A program made the position numbers and the translations under genes. The notes beneath the pieces are model-generated. The model was not told the DNA's origin, searched no databases, and saw only the letters and a program-made list of their open reading frames with translations. From contig NZ_JAVDQI010000001.1 in assembly GCF_031454185.1 (NCBI RefSeq), positions 558,001 to 622,000 on the forward strand: a stretch of DNA of 64,000 nucleotides, in the 5' to 3' direction. This stretch comes from Methanococcoides alaskense. GTDB lineage: Archaea; Halobacteriota; Methanosarcinia; Methanosarcinales; Methanosarcinaceae. Of this stretch, positions 1 through 9,386 are shown in pieces; the stretch's first letter is position 1; each line of letters opens with the position of its first letter.

Positions 1-360
1 GCCTTCGATGACCTTTCCAAAGACAGTGTGTACACCATCAAGATGTGGCTGAGGAGAGTGAGTGATGAAGAACTGACTTCCACCAGTGTTCTTTCCAGCA
101 TGTGCCATTGAAAGAGCGCCCTTTGTGTGTCTATTTGGATTTATCTCACATTTGATAGAGTAGCCTGGTCCACCTGTTCCATTACCTTTTGGACATCCTG
201 CCTGGATCATAAAGTTAGAGATCACCCTGTGGAAAGTAAGGCCGTTGTAAAAGCCCTGTTTAATAAGCTTCTCAAAGTTAGCAACTGTTTTAGGTGCATC
301 CTTTTCAAAAAGTTCGAGTACTATAGTTCCTTTATTTGTCTCAATTATCGCTTTTTTCAT
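1..360 (-). CDS. Peptidyl-prolyl cis-trans isomerase, cyclophilin type (3' end cut by window)
   Basis: The reverse strand gives a cyclophilin N-terminal and central part of 120 codons. Recognisable family blocks are FHRVI, the substrate-binding stretch GxGGPGYSIKCE, the block GALSMAHAGKNTGGSQFFI, and HLDGVHTVFGKVIEG at the truncated end. Cyclophilins catalyse cis/trans isomerisation of Xaa-Pro bonds in protein folding. There is no signal peptide, so it should act in the cytoplasm. The start ATG at 358-360 is preceded by a strong Shine-Dalgarno (AAAGGAGATC). The C-terminus lies outside the window. It is transcribed away from the pilin-like operon across a 250-bp AT-rich spacer. Confidence 0.93.
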   Translation of the reverse strand, partial: MKKAIIETNKGTIVLELFEKDAPKTVANFEKLIKQGFYNGLTFHRVISNFMIQAGCPKGNGTGGPGYSIKCEINPNRHTKGALSMAHAGKNTGGSQFFITHSPQPHLDGVHTVFGKVIEG

Positions 361-618
361 TATTGATCTCCTTTCGGAATTATGGCAATTGATAATTTAA
401 GGGTTTCCGTGTTACTTATTGAAAAAATAGAGATTAATAGGACATTCAATTTTATGAGTCGCCTATAAATTTAGGTTGCTTGACCAAGATGCATATATAA
501 ATTCGTTCATACATATACATATATATTTATAAAATATAAGTAACATGATATTGTTTGCCTAAAATATATTCACAAATATTATTTTTATATAAATATATAC
601 AAATGTAGAGTGATAAGA
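361..618. promoter_or_regulatory. Divergent AT-rich promoter region between cyclophilin and the pilin-like operon
   Basis: About 250 bases without a gene. They contain several TATA-like tracts reading rightward (about 519-540 and 581-600). The second is very close to the first start codon, so the pilin-like operon may have a short leader if that box is used. The weak SD-like stretch at 606-615 would need the more distal box. No hairpin or repeat is obvious. The assignment is by sequence composition only. Confidence 0.4.
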
Positions 619-1566
619 ATGGATGATCGCGGTCAAGTTGCTTTTGATTTCCTCCTTGGAATGGGTTTATTTTTAGTTGCATTTATTTTTACGATGCAAT
701 TTGTACCGGGTTTGTTCATTTCTGATTCTACCGATGAGACTGGCATTGCTTTTACTGCATATCGTACTGCTACGGTCCTAAGTGAAGATCCGGGCTGGTG
801 GGACAACAGCATCAAAAAGGGTACGGATTGGGAAGATCATTTATCCAGCTCAACAAGAATAGGGCTTGCAGTAGATACTATTCCGAAAACCCGACTGACG
901 GATACGATAAATCTTCTGAGTATGAACAAATCATTGAAGTTCATGCAGCTGGATGAAGACACCGTAGTAACGAAATTAGGCCTTTATGATAATATTAATG
1001 GAAAACATATCAGATACGGCTACAACATCTCCCTCAATCAGGACGGTAAACCCATTTTATTGAATGATACTTTATTTGTCAGGGGAGAGATAAATACAGA
1101 TTCTGTAGATGTATTCAAGATAGAGCGTCTTGCATTAGTGGAAACAGGCACATTTGTCGAGTATGATGCCCATTCCATTTATTCCAATGGAACTGCGAAC
1201 ACTACAACACTATCTATAAACGGGTCACAAAAAGGCAAGATGGTAATTGACATCAGTAACTTTACAACGACTTCGCCAAATTCAAGTTTCGAGAATATAT
1301 ACATGGATGGAACTCTATTGAGCAACTCAGCTGATTATGTTGTTTATCTTAAAAACAGTAGCAATGGCTTTGAAAACTATTCATCCCCTATTATGAGCGA
1401 AAATACGCTTCGTCTGGAAATTTATCCAATGACTTTTGAAAATTCGAGCCTCGTGAAAATTGAATTCGATAATGTTACCTTTGTACCAGGACCAGCAGTG
1501 GAATACACAGCTAGCAAAGAACCGTTCTATGAACTGGCACAAATGATGGTGAAGGTCTGGAAATGA
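619..1566 (+). CDS. Pilin-like secreted protein with class III-type signal (first gene of a five-gene cluster)
   Basis: 315 residues. The N-terminus MDDRGQVAFDFLLG is followed by a hydrophobic segment to about residue 30. This is the arrangement of archaeal type IV pilin/archaellin precursors: a charged stub ending in Gly, then Gln/Val and a hydrophobic helix that would be cut by a PibD/FlaK-type peptidase. The remainder is hydrophilic and rich in N-x-S/T sites, as expected for an exposed, glycosylated protein. An upstream GTG at 610 is possible, but the ATG at 619 directly follows the SD-like GAGTGATAAG. It overlaps the next gene by 4 nt. The exact pilus or secretion role is unknown; the pilin-like assignment is inferred from the N-terminus. 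Confidence 0.7.
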   Translation: MDDRGQVAFDFLLGMGLFLVAFIFTMQFVPGLFISDSTDETGIAFTAYRTATVLSEDPGWWDNSIKKGTDWEDHLSSSTRIGLAVDTIPKTRLTDTINLLSMNKSLKFMQLDEDTVVTKLGLYDNINGKHIRYGYNISLNQDGKPILLNDTLFVRGEINTDSVDVFKIERLALVETGTFVEYDAHSIYSNGTANTTTLSINGSQKGKMVIDISNFTTTSPNSSFENIYMDGTLLSNSADYVVYLKNSSNGFENYSSPIMSENTLRLEIYPMTFENSSLVKIEFDNVTFVPGPAVEYTASKEPFYELAQMMVKVWK

Positions 1567-2078
1567 ACGATAAAGCACAACTATACACCCTCGAAGGTCT
1601 TATGGCAGCAGTTCTGATCACTATAACAGTACTGGCTGTTGCACAAAGTTCAGTGGTGATCACCCCTCAGACGGATAATTTCCTTGAAGTGCAGATGAAG
1701 CAGAAAATAAATGATGCGCTTGTGATACTCGATGTAACTCCTGATACTACAATTGAGAATAACCTGACGGAATGCGTTGCCAGCTGGAACACGAGCACAG
1801 AAGCATCTTACGGAAAAGATCAACTTGTGGCACTTGATAAGCAATTGGCAATAATGTTGCCGGATCTCATGTATAATGTTGAATTTGCTTATGTGGAAAA
1901 TAACAGTGTAGTAGTGAAAAACACTGTATTTAATGGCGCCCCAACAGAAAATTCGATCACTGCGAACCGACTTGTGACGTTGAGCAATTCAACTGTGAAT
2001 TCTTATGGCGGAACATGGGTGGTAGCCGATGATGAACTCAAAGTAGTAGAAGTGAGGTTAACTGCATGGCACGTATAA
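1563..2078 (+). CDS. Pilin-like protein, second gene of cluster
   Basis: 171 residues. The N-terminus MNDKAQLYTLEGLMAAVLI continues as a single hydrophobic helix, and the rest is extracellular-type sequence with several N-x-S/T sequons. The pattern (short charged stub, hydrophobic helix with an acidic residue near its start, soluble domain) fits a minor pilin. ATG overlaps the stop of the preceding gene (ATGA), which points to translational coupling. It also overlaps the next gene by 13 nt. I do not recognise the soluble domain. Confidence 0.65.
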   Translation: MNDKAQLYTLEGLMAAVLITITVLAVAQSSVVITPQTDNFLEVQMKQKINDALVILDVTPDTTIENNLTECVASWNTSTEASYGKDQLVALDKQLAIMLPDLMYNVEFAYVENNSVVVKNTVFNGAPTENSITANRLVTLSNSTVNSYGGTWVVADDELKVVEVRLTAWHV

Positions 2079-2524
2079 TTGAAAATGATCAGGGACAGTG
2101 GATCCTGCTCTCAGGTCTTGTGGTAGCTATTGCTCTGGTCTTCCTGGTAACCCTAATGAACAATGCGGCAGTTACCGGTTATCACTCATCTAACAATGCC
2201 CTCGAATTTCCAAAAGATGATATCAGGGATCTTGTATCCCAGTCAAGAGAGGCTACATCCCAGGCAGTTCATATTGCACATCAGATAAACCAGTCATCCA
2301 ATCAGACAATTCCAGATATCACTACTTCTATTATTGAAGATTTTAGTCGCCAGACAAGTTTGCTGTATGCTTCACATGGCCAAACGGTTGCTATAAGCGT
2401 ATCGAACATCACGACGAACGATTCAACATCAGCTTTTGGTGATATTATCTGGCTGAACATCAGCTATAATGATGGAAATACATTCTATTCTTCAGAACCA
2501 GAGATAGTGGAGGTCAGTGTATGA
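2066..2524 (+). CDS. Pilin-like protein, third gene of cluster
   Basis: 152 residues. MARIIENDQGQWILLSGLVVAIAL: a charged stub with Gly-Gln followed by a hydrophobic helix, again like a class III (prepilin) signal. The mature part has N-x-S/T sequons and polar repeats, and no catalytic motif is visible. The start lies inside the end of the previous gene, and the stop overlaps the next ATG (ATGA). Cotranscription and coupling with its neighbours are therefore very likely. The function as a minor pilin is inferred. Confidence 0.65.
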   Translation: MARIIENDQGQWILLSGLVVAIALVFLVTLMNNAAVTGYHSSNNALEFPKDDIRDLVSQSREATSQAVHIAHQINQSSNQTIPDITTSIIEDFSRQTSLLYASHGQTVAISVSNITTNDSTSAFGDIIWLNISYNDGNTFYSSEPEIVEVSV

Positions 2525-2967
2525 GATTATTTTTCAAAAATGAAAAAGGAGTATCTTCTACAACCGGTTATCTGTTATATTCATCCATATTCATAATGTT
2601 CTTCGTAGCCATCCATTTTAGTGTGAACGATGTTTTGCTGGAAAGACAAAGTGATATTGTGATCGAAGAGGGATTCAGTGACATAGGGAATATGATGAGC
2701 ACCACCCTCACCGATATGTACCTTGTCGCACCGGAAAATGGCAGGATCGATACAAAGTACATGATACCGACGACCATTGGAAATGAATATTATACAATAA
2801 ATGCAGACGTGGCCACTACAGACCAGCTAATTGAAGTGGAATCCCAATCATCTCAAAGGAAAGTAGATGTAACGATCAGCGGGATCGCGAGTACGGTCCC
2901 AATTAATGGAACTGCCTTGAGTGGTGAAATGGAGCATAGGATCAGTTATGATTCAACAAGACAATGA
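2521..2967 (+). CDS. Pilin-like protein, fourth gene of cluster
   Basis: 148 residues. The N-terminus MRLFFKNEKGVSSTTGYLL is followed by a hydrophobic stretch (residues about 16-32). The Lys-Gly/Val-Ser junction resembles archaeal pilin processing sites. The soluble remainder is unremarkable beta-rich sequence with few charged clusters. It overlaps the third gene by 4 nt and the fifth gene by 20 nt. No family is recognised beyond the pilin-like N-terminus. Confidence 0.65.
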   Translation: MRLFFKNEKGVSSTTGYLLYSSIFIMFFVAIHFSVNDVLLERQSDIVIEEGFSDIGNMMSTTLTDMYLVAPENGRIDTKYMIPTTIGNEYYTINADVATTDQLIEVESQSSQRKVDVTISGIASTVPINGTALSGEMEHRISYDSTRQ

Positions 2968-3685
2968 TAGAGGAGATAAAGCCGTATCTGAAACAGTAGG
3001 ATTCATACTCCTGTTTGGTGTGGTTGTAATAGGAATGAGTTTCATTTATGTAACGGGCTATCCTATATTACAATCGAACATGGATTCAAGCATCTTTCAA
3101 GGGGCTGAACAAAGTTTCATTGTTATGCAAAGTGATATGAAAATGGTCTCTTTTGACCAGACACCTGTTAAGAACATGAACCTCAAGCTTCATTCGGCAG
3201 GAATGTGGATCGATGATACACCTTCCATGGAAATATCTTACAATGGAACGAGTACACATTATCCCATAGGAAAGATAGAATACATAAAAGAGGAACAGTC
3301 CTTAGCTTATGAGAACGGTGCTGTAATGGCACAATATGACACCGGGTCGAAGATCATGCTTTCTGACCCCCGGATATACTCAACGGTTATTGGAGGCGAT
3401 AACATAACCACTATTGGTCTCGTGCAGGTTAATGGTAATGGCGGCTCATCAGGAAGTTCTGTGATCACTTTGAAGATGGAACACAATGACACAGTTCTGA
3501 CAAGAACAGATGTGCCCGTTGATGTAACTATGGTCATGAATAGTGACTATGCATATGTATGGAGAGATCACTTTGAAGACATAGGATTTACAACATCTAC
3601 CGTAAATACCACCTATCTTGAAGCATACAAGAACGATACATTCCTGATAATAGGTTACAACATAGTTGACACCATAATTACTTGA
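2948..3685 (+). CDS. Pilin-like protein with SETVGFIL motif, fifth gene of cluster
   Basis: 245 residues from the ATG at 2948; an in-frame ATG at 2921 lies deeper inside the preceding gene. After the stub MIQQDNDRGDK comes AVSETVGFILLFGVVVIGM, close to the conserved archaeal pilin helix (A-V-S-P/E-V-I/V-G). This is the clearest pilin-like member of the cluster. The C-terminal 190 residues are beta-rich with N-x-S/T sites and glycine/serine linkers. It is the last gene of the operon, and a hairpin with a T-tract follows at 3709-3750. Confidence 0.7.
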   Translation: MIQQDNDRGDKAVSETVGFILLFGVVVIGMSFIYVTGYPILQSNMDSSIFQGAEQSFIVMQSDMKMVSFDQTPVKNMNLKLHSAGMWIDDTPSMEISYNGTSTHYPIGKIEYIKEEQSLAYENGAVMAQYDTGSKIMLSDPRIYSTVIGGDNITTIGLVQVNGNGGSSGSSVITLKMEHNDTVLTRTDVPVDVTMVMNSDYAYVWRDHFEDIGFTTSTVNTTYLEAYKNDTFLIIGYNIVDTIIT

Positions 3686-3708
3686 ATATGAGTATAGCAG
3701 GAATAGAA

Positions 3709-3750
3709 GTGATGTGGTTATTTAAGGCCACATCCTCATCCTTTTTTAAA
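3709..3750 (+). terminator. Hairpin plus T-run after the pilin-like operon
   Basis: GATGTGG and CCACATC form a 7-bp stem with a 10-base loop, followed within a few bases by a run of six T. It sits 24 bases after the last stop codon of the operon, in the convergent spacer before the large minus-strand gene. Confidence 0.55.
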
Positions 3751-3828
3751 ATTGCCATCTATTATTAGATGATATTCTTTTCAGTGAAATATCTACCGAG
3801 ATGATGATGGCATGAACCAGTCGTATTA

Positions 3829-3868
3829 TCAAAAAGAAGTAATAACGTTTTCATGAAAGCGTTATTAC
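3829..3868 (-). terminator. Hairpin overlapping the stop codon of the giant surface protein gene
   Basis: Read on the minus strand, GTAATAACG pairs perfectly with CGTTATTAC. The intervening TTTCATGAAA is itself palindromic, giving a nearly continuous 30-nt hairpin. It is followed by TTCTTTTTG. The TGA stop (3851-3853) lies in the hairpin's apex. Confidence 0.6.
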
Positions 3869-6800
3869 ACCTTTTGGCCTTATGTACACCACAGTATCAT
3901 CAGAGACTGAATTGTTTCCATTGCTTCCTATGGCTTTGATGTTTGCAGTGCCTGCCCTCGTGCTCATAAGGTTTATTTGATCAGACCCACTGACAGTTAT
4001 GTTCATTGGATTTTCAGTTTCATTGAACGCGCCGATGCTTGAATATATCTGCATGTTGACAATAGCCGGATTCCCATCAGAATAAAAAGCTTTCAGGTTC
4101 AATATCGCATCTTCATCAATAAGCACAGTTGGAGATTCCGGGACAATTGAGATACTTCCAAGAGAGACATAATCAACATCAGCCCCAAATCCGGAAATAC
4201 CGGTTTCGCCTTCATAATTGATATTAATATCAATGGTTGTTTCATTGACATCGGTATAGCTTAACGATGAGGTAGGTAATATCAAAGGAACTGAACCCGC
4301 ACCTTGGACCTTGAGCTGGTACCATACTCCCCATTTCTGCCCAGGGATCATGGATGGGAGATCCCAAAGTAATTCCGACCTACTTCCTTCAGTACTGATA
4401 GTTGGTTCTGCATTGCCTTGTGGAGGAGCCATTGGAATAGAATAGTTGGTCGCATTCCCAAACGTGGAATTTGTACTATTTGGTATGTAAGTTGCTGTAG
4501 CTACAGACAATCCCTTTATGTAATTATTAGGTATGTGTATTGAAAGTGTGGGACCTGATGCAGTGAAATTTGCAATATCTGATGCAATGCCTACAAAGAT
4601 ATCTTCTAATACAGTGGAATTCGGCGCAAAGTAATATTCCCCACCAGTCATATTCGCGATCTCATAAAGGATGGGATCGACCTCACCTTCATTGTTGCCA
4701 AGACCAACGGTGTATATAGTTGTATTGTGTTCTTTTGCGCGGAGGGCTTCTTCTATCAACGAGTGATGTCCTGCATTATCCAGACCATCGGTCATAAGGA
4801 CAACTGTTGAATTGCCGTTAATTGCTGAAAGCTCATTGTTGGCTGCGTAAAGACCTTCATCGATTGCAGTCATTCCATCAGCAGTGATCGTATCTATTGA
4901 ATTTTCAAGATGATCAAACGAATTATATGCCAATGAAGAAGTGACTGTAGCTCTCCATTCCTTCCAATTCAACTCCATAGGCAAATAGGGTGCATCGTTG
5001 TTCGTTGCATTGATCGTGAAGAATGTGTCGTCCTCATTCCCTGCTGTTTTGTTAACAATCAGATAATAATCATTTCCTATGAGTAATGATGAATTCAACA
5101 CCTTAGGATTGGATCCGGTTGAAGATGCCAGAAGTTTAGTTCCTTCATACAATGCCATATCGAGAGTGGAACTATCATTCCAGAAGAGCTCAAAACTGTG
5201 AGATGCATCCGTTTCCGGTGTGAAATAACTGACCCATTCACTGCTATTGCGCAGATAGCTGGATTGATTATCCGAAGTTACTACGTTATTATCACTGTAA
5301 AGAACAAGTCCTGAAAGATCACCGCGATTCTCATCAAAGCTTGATATGAAGGCTCTTGATGCAATTTGTGTTGCACTCTTTTTGTCTATAAAAGTGTTGA
5401 GTGTGAACGGTCCATCTGCGGAATAACTACTGACCTGTACGGTCCAGTTACCGGTTTCGACCATATCTAGATCCGGATAATCATAAGAGGTAGGCTGCAC
5501 CCATACAAATTCGGAAGTGTCCTTTGTGATCGAATATTCCACGACCACCAAAGGTTTCCATCCGTTGAGGTATCTGGTATGGTCGTTTGCGTTGGTATCG
5601 GATGATGCAAAACGGTCAACGCTCGGATTGGCATCAGTTCCACCATAATTGCTTCCTACGAGTACAAGGCTACATTCGTCATCCCATTCTGGAACCCTGT
5701 CTGAACCCCACATTGAATCAGTAATATTGAATTCAACGACATCCCCTGACACGGAGGAGGATAATGAAAGTGCATCGATCGCATATGAATTTTCGTAATC
5801 GGAATTACTAAAGGAACCGGACACCCATATTTGTGATGTTGCGTTATTGTCCCATGTGGGACTTGAGTAGGGTGTCAAAAGGTCATAGACCGTGATCGTT
5901 CTGGAATCAGTTCCTGCATCCCATCCAATATCAGGCTCATCCATACCCGTCAAGTAAAGCTTTACACATCTTATTGTTGTATTGTGTGTGGGAGCTGAAG
6001 GAAGTCTCCATTTCATCATAGAAGCTGCTTGATCGCCTGTATCGTTCAGATCGCTGGTAACAAATAGTGAAGTTGATGCCTCATAATTAGTATCCGGATT
6101 TAAGGAGGTTATGTAAGTATCAAATTCAGCATCTCTCACATTGATATCTACAGAGGACCTTTCATCCGTGAAGTATCCGGAGGTAGATTCCATTTTCCCA
6201 TAAGATATGCCGGATGGTGATGTTAATCTGACATCCAGATCATTATCAATGAAAGCCCAACTTGCCATTACCTTGAGATCATTGACCTCCTCATTTACCT
6301 GAAATACATTTTCATACCCATAGTATGAAGTGTTGAAATTGATCACATATGGCTCAGCACTTGTGTATGTTGTTTCTGAGGGTTTGGATGCTAAAAGGAT
6401 CCCATCTGCAAACACTCCTAGATTTCTGATAGAATTGGGAGAATTCATCGGATCTTCAATAATGATAGTGTTCGTACCGTTCAGGACCTCTGAAGAGATG
6501 TCATGCTCAAAGGTAGACCATTTTTCACCTCCGGTAACAGGTATCTCGAAGACATAATTTCCATTAACATAAACGCCACAGTTTTCATCGAGATTATCAA
6601 TGTCCCATACATCATATTTTAGTATATATGGCGCATGCGAAAATGTCAAAGTAAGCTCATCTTCAAAAGCATAACTGTATGGAGTGAATCCTTCAGCGCC
6701 ATAATCGATCTCTGTTACATCGAAATCACTGATCTCTTTTGCAATGGCATTGTAAACTGTTTGCAGTTCAGAACTGCTTGGAGCGTTGTAATAGCTACCA

Positions 6801-9127
6801 CCGGTTTCAGATGCAATGTGTTCCAACAGCGTCTCATCGATTAATTCAGAACTTCCAAGACCTATGGTGTATATCCTGATGTTGTTTAAATTTGCAGTAC
6901 TTATTGCACTTTCTGGATCAGATCCTCTATTTGTCACTCCATCCGTAAGGACTATCATTATTTTTTTGGCACCCGGGCGACCATTGATAAGAAGGGCATT
7001 AGCCTTTACCATACCATCCCCCATTGCAGTATAACCACTTGCATCCATGGAATCGATTGCATTGTGCAGCAGATCTTTGTTGCCAGAAAGATTAAGGGGT
7101 AATGGCTGTTGATCTACGGCACTATAGGTTGCAAAAGAGACAACACCCACTTCTGCATTCGAGACCAGATTCTCCATGAATACCTTTGCTGCTGACTTGG
7201 CATCTGTAAGTGGTTGCTCCGGTGTGGTTCCAAGGTATTCCATACTTCCAGAACGATCCAGAACAAGAATTACGTCAAGGGGGGTGCCTGCGTAATAATC
7301 GGGGTCCATACTTCCAGACCGGTCAAGGACAAGCATTGATGTTGCAGCCGATCTGCTTATAGGCAGTTCTCCTTCTACTGTAATGATCGTTGTGACGTTT
7401 ACAATATCACCAGAGTTTACGATATAAGGTTCTGCATCGATATAGGCACTGAGGAATGGCTCATCCTTGATCTCTATTGACATACTATCGTTTATGACAC
7501 CACTTGTTGCGATAAGGGTACAATTGTCCACGATGTTCGAACTTGTGAAGAGTGCATTCACTCGCCCATATTGGTCAGTTGTGGCGTTTATTACATTAGT
7601 TCCTTGATACCCATCCATTGAAAGAGTACCCATGGAAGGAGCTGTGTTGTTAAGGCTTATATTCACATCCTGCAGAGTGTGCCCCCATGCATCAAATGCT
7701 ATCAATATGACACTTGAATTATGGTTTCCAGAAATGTTCTGTAAAAGTACTTTATCTGGATTTGCATAAAAATTAAAGATTGAGAGAGGCCCTTCTGTGA
7801 ATGAAAGCTCTTTTGATGCATTGATATCTGTGGAACCGGTCTCGTTCTTATACGTTGCTGTGACCGTTATGTTTTCTACATAGGGAGTTGGACCAACTAC
7901 AGTGGTTCCGACCCCATAGCCATTCAACGGGATCAACGTGGACCCGGAATTTGATTCGAACAGTACCCGGTCCTTTATCTGGAAATTTCCCGGAAGTAAA
8001 GGATTCGAGAACTGGTCTATGACCTGTGCAGAAAGTCGGTAAGAATCTTCATTGTTTGCATAACAGGATGAAGGCGTTGCTGAGAGTGTGAGGGCAGTTG
8101 CAATGTCCGAAGTACCAGTTATGCTGAGCCTGAGGAATAGAGAGGTATTTAGTGCATCTACATTGACTATATTTCCCCCGGCACGTTTGTCTGTTCTGAA
8201 AGATACAGTCGCAGTACCATCCACAGGTGTGATCTCTACTGAAGAGGAGAGCCATGCTGAGCCATATGTTATCGGACTGTTGTATATGGTGTCTGCAGGA
8301 GATGTTAAGTTGAACGTTAAAGTAGCCCCTTCGATTGGATTATCGTAACGGTCATATAAACTTACAACGATATCAGAAGTTGTATTGACGAGATATTCAC
8401 GATCATAAAGTGCTTCCATTGAGTAAGGGCTGGATGGTGCATAAACTACAGATGTATTGTTCGTAATCCCCACTAGATCTGATCCTATTGAGAGTGTTCC
8501 TGCAAGAGTGGAATTTATTCGCAATAAAAGCCCTGTACCTTCAACCGATTTGACAGAGGTCATGTTGTTATGGTCAATGGATATTTCGAACATGTTACCC
8601 ATCACTTCAGATAGGGCAATGTTCTCGTTATGTGGTTCAGAGAGTACGTCCTCCATTGTAAGATAGATGTTGATAGTTGGAGTGTTGTTGATGTTGCCAT
8701 ACTGATCACGAGCAGTTACATTCACATCGACCTCATCCCCTGCTACCGGATCAGTGTTGTTGATGTCGAAGATAATATCCGTTACCGGACCAGGCAAAAA
8801 TGAGACGAGGGTTGTGTTCGTTTCAGTGCCCGAACTAGCATTTACGACCAAGTTGCCGGAAATTGTAGAATTGATGGAAACAATGGCAAACCCGGAATCG
8901 TTCGTTGTGGAAGAAAGAGAACTGAGGGTTCCTAGATTGGTCGAAAAATTAACCGAGGTGTTGTTAAGAGGTAGCGTCCCGTTCATGAGAAGGGCAGTTA
9001 ATGATACGTTCTCTCCTACTTGTGCCGAAGTATCACTAGCTGAAAGCTCCAATGTTACGGCTATTGCAGGAGTTGTGAATAAAAATAATAGAACTAGAAT
9101 ACTCGCTAACTTTGCTGATGTTCTCAT
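3851..9127 (-). CDS. Giant secreted surface protein with Ig-like/invasin-type and VWA domains
   Basis: 1758 residues. An N-terminal Sec-type signal peptide (hydrophobic core about residues 8-24, ending AIA) is followed by repeated Ig-like/bacterial-invasin-like beta domains up to about residue 590. A von Willebrand A domain follows (about 598-790) with DxSGS MIDAS motifs. The MIDAS strand occurs twice (LVLDRSGSM, 13 residues, LVLDRSGSM). A jelly-roll/DNRLRE-like central part comes next, then at about 1385-1510 a second VWA-like half (TADGMTAIDEGL ... VVLMTDGLDNAG) that lacks the DxSxS strand, and C-terminal beta domains. It is extremely rich in N-x-S/T sequons. No C-terminal membrane anchor is visible, as it ends in GVITLS. 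Roles in adhesion or cell-surface architecture are inferred. A TATA-like box lies at 9174-9182. Confidence 0.9.
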   Translation of the reverse strand: MRTSAKLASILVLLFLFTTPAIAVTLELSASDTSAQVGENVSLTALLMNGTLPLNNTSVNFSTNLGTLSSLSSTTNDSGFAIVSINSTISGNLVVNASSGTETNTTLVSFLPGPVTDIIFDINNTDPVAGDEVDVNVTARDQYGNINNTPTINIYLTMEDVLSEPHNENIALSEVMGNMFEISIDHNNMTSVKSVEGTGLLLRINSTLAGTLSIGSDLVGITNNTSVVYAPSSPYSMEALYDREYLVNTTSDIVVSLYDRYDNPIEGATLTFNLTSPADTIYNSPITYGSAWLSSSVEITPVDGTATVSFRTDKRAGGNIVNVDALNTSLFLRLSITGTSDIATALTLSATPSSCYANNEDSYRLSAQVIDQFSNPLLPGNFQIKDRVLFESNSGSTLIPLNGYGVGTTVVGPTPYVENITVTATYKNETGSTDINASKELSFTEGPLSIFNFYANPDKVLLQNISGNHNSSVILIAFDAWGHTLQDVNISLNNTAPSMGTLSMDGYQGTNVINATTDQYGRVNALFTSSNIVDNCTLIATSGVINDSMSIEIKDEPFLSAYIDAEPYIVNSGDIVNVTTIITVEGELPISRSAATSMLVLDRSGSMDPDYYAGTPLDVILVLDRSGSMEYLGTTPEQPLTDAKSAAKVFMENLVSNAEVGVVSFATYSAVDQQPLPLNLSGNKDLLHNAIDSMDASGYTAMGDGMVKANALLINGRPGAKKIMIVLTDGVTNRGSDPESAISTANLNNIRIYTIGLGSSELIDETLLEHIASETGGSYYNAPSSSELQTVYNAIAKEISDFDVTEIDYGAEGFTPYSYAFEDELTLTFSHAPYILKYDVWDIDNLDENCGVYVNGNYVFEIPVTGGEKWSTFEHDISSEVLNGTNTIIIEDPMNSPNSIRNLGVFADGILLASKPSETTYTSAEPYVINFNTSYYGYENVFQVNEEVNDLKVMASWAFIDNDLDVRLTSPSGISYGKMESTSGYFTDERSSVDINVRDAEFDTYITSLNPDTNYEASTSLFVTSDLNDTGDQAASMMKWRLPSAPTHNTTIRCVKLYLTGMDEPDIGWDAGTDSRTITVYDLLTPYSSPTWDNNATSQIWVSGSFSNSDYENSYAIDALSLSSSVSGDVVEFNITDSMWGSDRVPEWDDECSLVLVGSNYGGTDANPSVDRFASSDTNANDHTRYLNGWKPLVVVEYSITKDTSEFVWVQPTSYDYPDLDMVETGNWTVQVSSYSADGPFTLNTFIDKKSATQIASRAFISSFDENRGDLSGLVLYSDNNVVTSDNQSSYLRNSSEWVSYFTPETDASHSFELFWNDSSTLDMALYEGTKLLASSTGSNPKVLNSSLLIGNDYYLIVNKTAGNEDDTFFTINATNNDAPYLPMELNWKEWRATVTSSLAYNSFDHLENSIDTITADGMTAIDEGLYAANNELSAINGNSTVVLMTDGLDNAGHHSLIEEALRAKEHNTTIYTVGLGNNEGEVDPILYEIANMTGGEYYFAPNSTVLEDIFVGIASDIANFTASGPTLSIHIPNNYIKGLSVATATYIPNSTNSTFGNATNYSIPMAPPQGNAEPTISTEGSRSELLWDLPSMIPGQKWGVWYQLKVQGAGSVPLILPTSSLSYTDVNETTIDININYEGETGISGFGADVDYVSLGSISIVPESPTVLIDEDAILNLKAFYSDGNPAIVNMQIYSSIGAFNETENPMNITVSGSDQINLMSTRAGTANIKAIGSNGNNSVSDDTVVYIRPKGVITLS

Positions 9128-9173
9128 GTGATCTACCCTGAATTATGCACCAAGATTTAAATGGATATTAAAA

Positions 9174-9182
9174 GTATATAAG
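9174..9182 (-). promoter_or_regulatory. TATA-like box for the giant surface protein gene
   Basis: CTTATATAC on the minus strand, about 47-55 bases upstream of the ATG at 9127. That spacing would give a leader of roughly 25 nt carrying the SD-like GGGTAGATC just before the start. Confidence 0.45.
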
Positions 9183-9386
9183 TATGGTGAATAATAATAA
9201 GAGAATTTAAAACAACCATATTGCAGATCGATCAAACGTTGCAATTTTTAGATCATTTATGTGCATGATCTCATTATTTTGCGGATTTATTTATATAATA
9301 GTTTGATTTGGAAAAAACTTAATTCCGATACCGTATTCAATATAGATTTTTACCAAAATCATTTTATATGTGTAGGGGTTGTTAAA

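Noticed and set aside
8754..9131. 125-residue plus-strand frame opposite the giant surface protein
   Set aside because: It is antisense to the signal peptide and first Ig-like domain of the clearly coding minus-strand gene, and has no SD or family features.
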